Shown: positions 1 through 6,329 of the stretch, in pieces
Layout of the letters: each line of letters starts with the position of its first letter
Position numbering within the stretch: the stretch's first letter is position 1
NCBI GenBank assembly: GCA_030642405.1
Contig: DAOWNV010000099.1
Coordinates: 1-8,838, forward strand
Length of the DNA: 8,838 nucleotides
Reading direction: 5' to 3'
Origin: Desulfosarcina sp.
GTDB taxonomy: Bacteria > Desulfobacterota > Desulfobacteria > Desulfobacterales > Desulfosarcinaceae
Position numbers and translations under genes: made by a program
Notes under the pieces: model-generated
Seen by the model: the letters and a program-made list of their open reading frames with translations, nothing else
Databases searched by the model: none
Told to the model about the DNA's origin: nothing

Positions 1-40
1 CCCTCTCTTCTTCCAGTTGAAATTTTTCCATATTGACTCA

Positions 41-77
41 CACTGCTAATTGTGGTTAGAAATACCACTGCTTATTG
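41..77. repeat. short imperfect direct repeat upstream of asnB
   Basis: CACTGCTAATTG (41-52) and CACTGCTTATTG (66-77) match at 11 of 12 positions and start 25 bp apart. A small dyad, GTGGT (52-56) with ACCAC (64-68), lies between and partly overlaps them. TTGACT at 33-38 and TAGAAA at 57-62 are 18 bp apart and form a weak candidate promoter, so the repeats would flank its -10 region, where a regulator could bind. This is inference from position only. The rest of 1-155 holds no supportable gene. A reading frame ends at 34-36 and could be the tail of an upstream gene, but only 11 codons are visible. Confidence 0.35.
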
Positions 78-155
78 GCTGACAACCTTCTGTTTGTTGA
101 CCATTTCCATTCCAATTCTCTCTTTTAGAACGCGTGAAGAAAGAAAATCGTAAAA

Positions 156-2090
156 TTGTGCGGGATAGTAGGATATTATAGTCTGGGGAATGAGCATTGG
201 TTAAAGGATTCTTTGGCATCCGCAACCGATTCTTTGTCACATCGTGGTCCGGATGATAGGGGGGTGTTTGTTGACGATCTCCATGGCGTAGGTTTGGGGC
301 ACCGTCGGCTGTCCATTATTGACCTGTCGGAAGCAGGCCATCAACCCATGGAAATTGAAGATAGAAGGTACGTTGTTGTATATAATGGAGAAATCTATAA
401 CTTTCAAAAAATTAAAAGCGAACTGACAGGGTTCGGCCATCGATTTACAAGTAGAAGTGACACCGAAGTTATTTTAAGAGCCTATCAGCACTGGGGTACT
501 CGATGTTTGAAAAAATTCATTGGTATGTTTGTCTTTGCTATTTGGGATCGATCAAATCGTTTTCTATTTCTTGCCCGCGACAGGTTGGGTATCAAACCGC
601 TCTACTATTATTGTAAAAACCAAACATTTCTTTTTGGATCTGAATTAAAAGCATTGATGGCGTTTTCGGGGTTTGAACGCCAAGTGGATCCCGATGCATT
701 TCAACTTTACCTTCATTACCAGTATGTCCCGGCGCCAAAAACAATATTTATGAACACATGCAAATTGGAGCCGGGATCATTTTTAATTTTTAACGGGAAA
801 GAAATTAAAAAAAGCAGGTGGTGGGAAATCGATCAGCGTGAAAGCAGGCATCCCGATTCCGAATTAAAATCGGAATCAGCGAATATAGACCGACTGGACG
901 ACCTTCTCACCCAATCCGTATCCGACCGAATGATTAGTGACGTTCCATTGGGTGCTTTGCTCAGTGGGGGGGTGGACTCTTCCATAATTGTCGCGTTGAT
1001 GCAAAAGGTGAGTCATACACCAATAAAAACGTTTACCATCGGTTTTAATGAAGAAGGTTATAACGAAGCCCATTTAGCGAAAAAGATAGCCAATCATTTA
1101 GGTACCGATCACACCGAATTGTACGTTTCATCCCAGGATGCCATGCAGGTGATTCCCAAGTTACCTGAAATATACGATGAGCCCTTTGCCGATTCTTCAT
1201 CAATACCGACTTTTTTAATCAGCCAGCTTACGCGTAGCCAGGTGACCGTTGCTCTTTCCGGAGATGGTGGGGATGAGCAATTTGCCGGATATTTTCGCTA
1301 CTGGGCGAGTGCCACCCTGGCATCGTGGTTAAAATGGTGTCCCGTTTCCATTCGGAAGGGCATTGAAAAACAAATTGGAACTATATCGATTACCAAACTT
1401 ACAAAGCTTTACAACGCCATACGCGAAAATCTACCACAAAGGCTGCAGATAGAAAATTTTCCTGATAAGTGGCAGAAATTTGTCAAATTAATAGGTAAGA
1501 CGGAACTGTCTGAACTTTACAGGCTGTCCATATGCATATGGACAAATGACGATATCAAACGGGTAACCGGCCACACAGTCCCGTTCGGTACATTCGAACA
1601 ATTTTTTAATACATCCCAAGAAATGGATCCCATAAACAGATTGACGGCAGTGGATCAGCTGACCTACCTGCCAGACGCAATGTTGACCAAAGTGGATCGT
1701 GCAAGTATGGCTGCCGGCTTAGAAGTTCGGGTGCCGTTGCTGGATCATCGTGTTGTCGAATTCACATCAAAATTGCCGGTTTCCCACAAGCTTCGGAACG
1801 GAAAGGGGAAGTACATCGCAAAAAAATTGTTATGCAACTATGTTCCCCGTGAGTTGGTTGAACGACCCAAAATGGGATTTGGCGTCCCTATCGCACAATG
1901 GTTGAAAAAGGATTTGAAAAATTTGTTAAATGATTACCTGTCTCCGGCACACCTTAAACGAGAAGCTCGACTCGACTACAAAATCGTTTCTAAAATGGTT
2001 CATGAACATATGAGTGGCAAGACCAACCATCAGCACCGACTTTGGGCACTATTGATGTGGGAAATGTGGCGAGAGCGATGGATGGACTGA
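156..2090 (+). CDS. asnB: asparagine synthetase, glutamine-hydrolysing (AsnB type)
   Basis: Predicted cytosolic enzyme that hydrolyses glutamine and, using ATP, transfers the ammonia to aspartate to give asparagine. At 644 residues it is normal for the bacterial AsnB family (about 600-650). The N-terminal class II glutamine amidotransferase domain (about 2-200) has the nucleophile Cys2 in MCGIVGY, Arg50, the NGE at 78-80 and Asp102. The C-terminal synthetase domain (about 245-600) has the PP-loop SGGVDSS (270-276) and SGDGGDE (368-374). The start is a TTG. It must be this codon because the catalytic Cys has to be residue 2 after Met removal, although only a weak purine-rich tract (about 136-146) precedes it. 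It is the first visible gene of a polysaccharide block, and AsnB-like amidotransferases in such clusters sometimes amidate sugars or uronic acids instead. Family assignment is firm; the exact acceptor is not provable here. Confidence 0.95.
   Translation: MCGIVGYYSLGNEHWLKDSLASATDSLSHRGPDDRGVFVDDLHGVGLGHRRLSIIDLSEAGHQPMEIEDRRYVVVYNGEIYNFQKIKSELTGFGHRFTSRSDTEVILRAYQHWGTRCLKKFIGMFVFAIWDRSNRFLFLARDRLGIKPLYYYCKNQTFLFGSELKALMAFSGFERQVDPDAFQLYLHYQYVPAPKTIFMNTCKLEPGSFLIFNGKEIKKSRWWEIDQRESRHPDSELKSESANIDRLDDLLTQSVSDRMISDVPLGALLSGGVDSSIIVALMQKVSHTPIKTFTIGFNEEGYNEAHLAKKIANHLGTDHTELYVSSQDAMQVIPKLPEIYDEPFADSSSIPTFLISQLTRSQVTVALSGDGGDEQFAGYFRYWASATLASWLKWCPVSIRKGIEKQIGTISITKLTKLYNAIRENLPQRLQIENFPDKWQKFVKLIGKTELSELYRLSICIWTNDDIKRVTGHTVPFGTFEQFFNTSQEMDPINRLTAVDQLTYLPDAMLTKVDRASMAAGLEVRVPLLDHRVVEFTSKLPVSHKLRNGKGKYIAKKLLCNYVPRELVERPKMGFGVPIAQWLKKDLKNLLNDYLSPAHLKREARLDYKIVSKMVHEHMSGKTNHQHRLWALLMWEMWRERWMD
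1525..1544. repeat. perfect 20-bp palindrome inside asnB
   Basis: TGTCCATATGCATATGGACA reads identically on both strands with no central spacer. The flanking bases (C and A) do not extend it. It lies in the codons for about residues 457-463 of AsnB, in the variable part of the synthetase domain. It could be a protein-binding dyad or coincidence. Confidence 0.6.
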
Positions 2091-2185
2091 TATCGCCAAA
2101 TACGGAATTGTTATCCTTTTCCTTTTAAGCTATGAGAGCTTAGGTTTTCCAACAAAACACTTATACTAAGAAAGAGCGGAAGAAT

Positions 2186-3160
2186 ATGCGGATTCTAATT
2201 ACCGGAGGAGCAGGGTTTATCGGGTCTCATTTGGCGGAAAACTGCCTGAAAAACGGAGATGAAGTGTATGTTATTGATGATCTGTCCACCGGATCCATGG
2301 ACAATATTCGATTTCTACAAAAGGTTCCTGAATATAAAGATAGATTTTTTGTCCACATCAATACTATTTTAAACAATGACCTGATGCTGGAACTGACCGG
2401 CATTTGCGATGTGGTTTACCACTTAGCGGCGGCTGTTGGTGTTCAGACTATTTTGGAAAAGCCCTTGGAATCCATCGTTACCAATATCCAAGGAACTGAA
2501 AAAGTACTCGAAATGTGCAACAAGTTTAAAAAACGGGTGTTGATCGCCTCTACTTCAGAAGTTTATGGTAAGCACATGCACGCTCCCTTGGTAGAGACGG
2601 ACAATATAATTTACGGACCCTCAAGCAAATTTCGGTGGAGCTATGCGGCTTCTAAACTAATGGACGAATTCACGGCTCTCGCCTATCATCGAACCAAACA
2701 TCTCAAGGTTGTGATCACACGGTTGTTCAATACGGTCGGCCCCAGACAGACAGGTGCTTATGGAATGGTGATTCCGCGCTTTGTTGAGCAAGCCCTAAAA
2801 AATGAGCCTATTACTGTTTTTGGTGACGGTACTCAGACAAGGACTTTTACCTATGTGAAAGATGCAGTAACAGCGTTGATTAAGCTTATGGGATCCAATC
2901 AGGCTACCGGTGAAGTGTTCAATGTGGGAGGAATCGAAGAGATTTCTATTTTGGATTTGGCTAAACGAATTATCGAAATGACAGGATCCTCCTCGACCAT
3001 TGAACTAATACCTTATGAAAAGGCTTTCGGAAAAGATTTCGAAGACATGCAGCGCCGTGTTCCAGGAGTGGGAAAGCTTGAAAGTGTAACCGGTTTTTCC
3101 CCTGACAAAAGCCTTTCTTTTATACTGTCCGAGGTCATTGGTTATATAAAAAATAAATAG
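2186..3160 (+). CDS. NAD-dependent nucleotide-sugar epimerase/dehydratase (extended SDR)
   Basis: A 324-residue extended short-chain dehydrogenase/reductase, expected to act in the cytosol on an NDP-sugar and use bound NAD(P) for oxidation-reduction chemistry at the sugar ring. The Rossmann fold opens with GGAGFIG (7-13). The acidic pair Asp31-Asp32 after the second strand fits NAD ribose binding. The active site has STSEVYG (122-128) and the YxxxK pair Tyr153/Lys157 in WSYAASK. The nucleotide-binding half contains RLFNTVGPRQTG (179-190), then GDGTQTRTF and FNVGG, all typical of UDP-sugar 4-epimerases and UDP-glucuronate decarboxylases. The substrate cannot be decided: UDP-glucose/GlcNAc 4-epimerase, UDP-glucuronate decarboxylase and GDP-mannose dehydratase-type labels are all possible. 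GGAAG (2178-2182) is a rather close ribosome site. The next gene follows after a 17-base gap if it starts at 3178. Confidence 0.88.
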   Translation: MRILITGGAGFIGSHLAENCLKNGDEVYVIDDLSTGSMDNIRFLQKVPEYKDRFFVHINTILNNDLMLELTGICDVVYHLAAAVGVQTILEKPLESIVTNIQGTEKVLEMCNKFKKRVLIASTSEVYGKHMHAPLVETDNIIYGPSSKFRWSYAASKLMDEFTALAYHRTKHLKVVITRLFNTVGPRQTGAYGMVIPRFVEQALKNEPITVFGDGTQTRTFTYVKDAVTALIKLMGSNQATGEVFNVGGIEEISILDLAKRIIEMTGSSSTIELIPYEKAFGKDFEDMQRRVPGVGKLESVTGFSPDKSLSFILSEVIGYIKNK

Positions 3161-3177
3161 CATATTTGCCGCTTTAT

Positions 3178-5007
3178 ATGAAAACTCAACTCTTTCTCTG
3201 TCTATCCGCATTTCTGATCTGTCTGGCAATGACGCCAATCGTCCGTATTTTTGCCATCCATAAAGGATGGGTTGCTCAACCCCAAAAAGATCGATGGCAT
3301 AAAAAAGCCACTGCACTATTAGGAGGGATTGCCATCTATGCGGGTCTATGCCTTCCTTTATTGATTATCTCTGATTTTCATTCTCTATGGGCAACATTGG
3401 TGAATGAAGGATTTAAAACAACACACTCTCTTTCTGTCGCCCTTGTCATCTGGTTCGGAACAACCCTGCTTTTTCTTTTGGGTTTGGCGGATGATTTTTT
3501 CAATCTAAAGCCTCAAAACAAATTAATCGGTCAAATAATCATAGCAAGCATGGTTGTCTTTTTCGGCTTTCGACTACATTGGTTCGTCTCCATGACAATA
3601 GATGCAATGATAACCCTTATTTGGATCGTAGGCATCACCAATGCCTTTAATTTATTGGATAATATGGATGGACTATGTGCAGGTGTAGCAATGATCGCTG
3701 CACTGGCATTTGCCCTGTTATATGCCGGCAATGACCCAACCACCTCAACGGTCGCATTGATTATAGCCTGTTCCTGTGCAGCTTTTTTGATTTATAATTT
3801 CAATCCGGCATCCATATTCATGGGGGATTGCGGAAGCTTGGTAATTGGTTTCGCCATTTCGATTTTGGGCCTGCACCATGGCGAATTTGTTTCCGAAAAC
3901 CAACTTGCCGTCTTTGCGGTTCCTCTATTGATATTGATGGTTCCTTTGTTGGATACCACCTTGGTTACGGTTATTCGACTGCTGAGCGGTCGTAGCGCAT
4001 CTACTGGTGGAAGGGATCACACTTCCCACCGCCTGGTTTTAATGGGGTTTAGTGAAAAAAAAGCAGTTCTTTTTTTATATGGAATCGGTATTGTTTCGGG
4101 AATCGCCGGGGTTTTCGTCAGCCAAAGCGATACGATGACTTCTCCGGCAGTGATTATTCCAATAATTTTGGCAACGACGCTGATGGCGATCTACTTGTCC
4201 CAACTACGTGTTTATCCGGAAAAGGAGTTCTCCGTATTGCGGGGACGAAAATTTACCCCCGTGCTGATTGAACTGACATACAAACGTCAAATCATGATGG
4301 TGATCCTGGATTTTGGGCTGGTCTCTTTTTCTTACTATCTCGCGTACCGTCTCCGGTTTGAAGGTGCCGAATTTACTTTTTATTTCCAGGTTTTTTTAAA
4401 GTCCTTACCCGTCATTATTCCGGCTAAACTCATCGTTTTTTATTTTTCCGGTATTTACAGTGGGTTCTGGCAATATATCAGCACCCGAGATGTTTATCAA
4501 TACGTCAAGGGCTCACTGTTGGCGACATTCTTGGCCATTGCCATAGTCACAATATTATTTCGTTTCAATAATTTTTCCAAAGGTGTCTTCATTATTGATT
4601 GGGTCCTGACCACCTTGTTCATTTTAGGAACGCGGGGCTCTTTTCGACTTTTTACCGAGACGATAAAACGGAAAAGACTCACAGGTGATCGGGTGTTCAT
4701 CTATGGTGCTGGAAGGGGAGGGGAATTGTTGTTGCGGGAAATTTTGAACAACCCTACACTTAATATCAATCCGGTAGGTTTTCTGGATGACGATCCACTA
4801 AAAATCGGAAAAAAGGTACAAGGCTTTCCCATTTTGGGAAGCTTCGACCAATTACCTCCATTAAAAAATAAACATGCTATCAACGGAATTTTGTTATCGT
4901 TTAACGGTCAGGGAAATGAAAAAGCGCATCAAGAGGCCACAAATTATTGTAGGACAAATAATTTGTTTTTAAAAAAATTTGTAATTCAATTACAATCCTT
5001 ACCATAA
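3178..5007 (+). CDS. WecA/MraY-type undecaprenyl-phosphate sugar-1-phosphate transferase fused to a FlaA1/CapD-like N-terminal module
   Basis: Integral membrane protein of 609 residues. Residues 1-340 are a polytopic phosphoglycosyltransferase that should move a HexNAc-1-phosphate from UDP onto undecaprenyl phosphate, the first membrane step of glycan assembly. Evidence is the Asp105-Asp106 pair, NAFNLLDNMDGL (155-166), FMGDCGS (214-220) and GGRDHTSHRL (277-286) with His281/His284. After a linker near 345-370 come about four further hydrophobic segments (373-486). A Rossmann-like domain follows with GAGRGG (510-515) and GFLDDDPLKIGKK (534-546), matching the first half of FlaA1/CapD/WbpM proteins (CoA_binding_3-like). 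The catalytic SDR half of those proteins is absent, and the protein stops about 95 residues after GAGRGG. WecA alone is about 350-370 residues. I chose ATG 3178; an in-frame TTG at 3166 would add four residues, and neither has a clear Shine-Dalgarno. The exact sugar is unknown. Confidence 0.88.
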   Translation: MKTQLFLCLSAFLICLAMTPIVRIFAIHKGWVAQPQKDRWHKKATALLGGIAIYAGLCLPLLIISDFHSLWATLVNEGFKTTHSLSVALVIWFGTTLLFLLGLADDFFNLKPQNKLIGQIIIASMVVFFGFRLHWFVSMTIDAMITLIWIVGITNAFNLLDNMDGLCAGVAMIAALAFALLYAGNDPTTSTVALIIACSCAAFLIYNFNPASIFMGDCGSLVIGFAISILGLHHGEFVSENQLAVFAVPLLILMVPLLDTTLVTVIRLLSGRSASTGGRDHTSHRLVLMGFSEKKAVLFLYGIGIVSGIAGVFVSQSDTMTSPAVIIPIILATTLMAIYLSQLRVYPEKEFSVLRGRKFTPVLIELTYKRQIMMVILDFGLVSFSYYLAYRLRFEGAEFTFYFQVFLKSLPVIIPAKLIVFYFSGIYSGFWQYISTRDVYQYVKGSLLATFLAIAIVTILFRFNNFSKGVFIIDWVLTTLFILGTRGSFRLFTETIKRKRLTGDRVFIYGAGRGGELLLREILNNPTLNINPVGFLDDDPLKIGKKVQGFPILGSFDQLPPLKNKHAINGILLSFNGQGNEKAHQEATNYCRTNNLFLKKFVIQLQSLP

Positions 5008-5050
5008 AAGGACGGTAATAAAAGATGAAAAGGTCCAAGGACATAAACGA

Positions 5051-6238
5051 ATGAACCATCTGAATGTAAGCATTGGTACCGGTTTGAATCCAGATCGTAT
5101 TTCTAAAGGCGCTATCTTTCATGCCGGATGCAAATTATTGGGAAGCCGAACCTTTATTTGCAAAGATGCTGAACTTGGATTTGAGGCACCGGTTACCATA
5201 AAAAATTGCTATGTAGGCCCTGGTGTCAAACTTAAAGGCGGCTATTTTGAAAATGCCGTATTTTTGGAGGGTGCTGAAGCCGGCTCAGGTGCCCATGTTC
5301 GTGCCGGTACCATTTTTGAAGAGCATTCCAGCATTGCCCACACGGTAGGGCTCAAGCAAACAATTCTATTTCCGTTTGTTACACTGGGAAGCTTAATTAA
5401 TTTTTGCGACTGTCTCATGGCCGGCGGTACGAGTCGAAAAAATCATAGTGAAGTGGGAAGTTCTTATATCCATTTCAACTACACACCCAACCAGGACAAA
5501 GCCACTGCTTCATTGATCGGCGATGTTCCCAATGGTGTCATGTTAAATCAAAATCCAATTTTTCTTGGAGGGCAGGGGGGGTTGATTGGGCCTTGCCGCA
5601 TTGCTTTCGGCACAGTGATTGCCGCCGGTTCGATCCACCGCAAGGATCAACTGCAAGCCGATCGATTGGTTTTTTCCGGTGGAGGAAAGGGGGGGAGTAC
5701 TCCTTATTCCTTGGGTATCTACAATAATGTTAAACGTCAAACCGTCAATAATATATACTACATGGCCAACCTGGTGGCTTTGATGGCGTGGGGTATTCAC
5801 GTCCGTAAAAAATTTATCAGCAAGCGATTCCCACTGGAAATATATGAAGGATTGACTATTACCTTGGAGTCGGCCATCAATGAGCGGATCAAGCGATTTG
5901 TCTATTATTGCGAAAAGCTATTTGAATCCCAAAAGATGTATAAAATTAAAATGGGAGATCACGCCTCTGAAAAACTATTGGGTCAGAAAGGGGAGTTGTA
6001 CAAAAACCGAAATCATGTAGGCAAAGTGATTGGTAACCAAATAAAAAGCTTGGAAAAACACAAAAACCATCCCTTTTTAACTACTATTGAAAAATACATG
6101 GATGAGGTCGATTCCAATTACGTTAAAACCATCAAACAATTAAAGGGTGATGAAACCAATCAGGGATCGGCTTGGCTTCAAGGGATCGTCAATGAGGTCA
6201 CTGATAAATTGTTTGCACTATTTCCTTCAATTGCCTGA
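5051..6238 (+). CDS. left-handed beta-helix protein resembling the GlmU C-terminal acetyltransferase domain
   Basis: A 395-residue cytosolic-looking protein. Residues about 5-200 are built of hexapeptide-type turns typical of a left-handed parallel beta helix. The segment from 117 to 193 resembles the acetyltransferase half of GlmU: NFCDC (117-121), SRKNH (128-132) with His132 in place of the GlmU catalytic His, FNYT (142-145), Lys150, then IGD (156-158) and a final AAGS (191-194). The His-to-Asn/Tyr spacing is about one helical coil shorter than in E. coli GlmU. There is no nucleotidyltransferase domain. Residues about 230-395 are charged and mostly helical, matching nothing I recognise. AAGGA near 5037-5041 gives a good ribosome site about 9 bases before the ATG. 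Position just before glmM suggests a role in amino-sugar activation or acylation. This is inference, and a structural or O-acyltransferase role is possible. Confidence 0.75.
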   Translation: MNHLNVSIGTGLNPDRISKGAIFHAGCKLLGSRTFICKDAELGFEAPVTIKNCYVGPGVKLKGGYFENAVFLEGAEAGSGAHVRAGTIFEEHSSIAHTVGLKQTILFPFVTLGSLINFCDCLMAGGTSRKNHSEVGSSYIHFNYTPNQDKATASLIGDVPNGVMLNQNPIFLGGQGGLIGPCRIAFGTVIAAGSIHRKDQLQADRLVFSGGGKGGSTPYSLGIYNNVKRQTVNNIYYMANLVALMAWGIHVRKKFISKRFPLEIYEGLTITLESAINERIKRFVYYCEKLFESQKMYKIKMGDHASEKLLGQKGELYKNRNHVGKVIGNQIKSLEKHKNHPFLTTIEKYMDEVDSNYVKTIKQLKGDETNQGSAWLQGIVNEVTDKLFALFPSIA

Positions 6239-6318
6239 CGTTTTAACAATGATAGCCAATGATGATTGTGACGTTTGGTTGTCTGGTGAATGAGTGTGGT
6301 TAAAAAAATAGAGAGGGC

Positions 6319-6324
6319 AAGGAG
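6319..6324 (+). promoter_or_regulatory. ribosome binding site of glmM
   Basis: AAGGAG lies five bases before a GTG codon at 6330. It fixes GTG as the start, giving the canonical N-terminus with LFGTDGIRG. The intergenic stretch before it (6239-6318) shows two CAATGAT copies (6247-6253, 6257-6263) but no hairpin terminator, so readthrough from the upstream gene is possible. Confidence 0.7.
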
Positions 6325-6329
6325 AAATC

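Noticed and set aside
1..36. Tail of an upstream gene ending in TGA at 34-36
   Set aside because: Only eleven codons are visible and a second frame is also open nearby, so identity and reality cannot be judged.
46..240. 64-codon open frame on the - strand at the left edge
   Set aside because: Overlaps the conserved start of asnB and has no recognisable composition or ribosome site.
2126..2142. TAAGCT/AGCTTA hairpin after asnB as a terminator
   Set aside because: Only six mostly AT pairs, followed by GGTTTTCC, not a proper T run. Too weak to claim.
2162..2167. TATACT as a -10 box for the SDR gene
   Set aside because: Good hexamer match but no acceptable -35 element 16-18 bases upstream, so it was not listed as a promoter.
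3005..3316. 103-codon open frame on the - strand
   Set aside because: It overlaps two well-supported + strand genes (SDR and phosphoglycosyltransferase) and its product shows no domain-like pattern.
3178..5007. Frameshifted or truncated CapD pseudogene
   Set aside because: The frame is uninterrupted, the Rossmann domain looks complete, and the next gene with its own ribosome site begins 43 bases later with no SDR remnant between.
5543..5800. 85-codon open frame on the - strand
   Set aside because: Lies wholly inside the beta-helix gene, whose + frame has clear hexapeptide turns and GlmU-like motifs.
6249..6293. 14-codon frame between the beta-helix gene and glmM
   Set aside because: No Shine-Dalgarno sequence and no sign of conservation visible; most likely chance.
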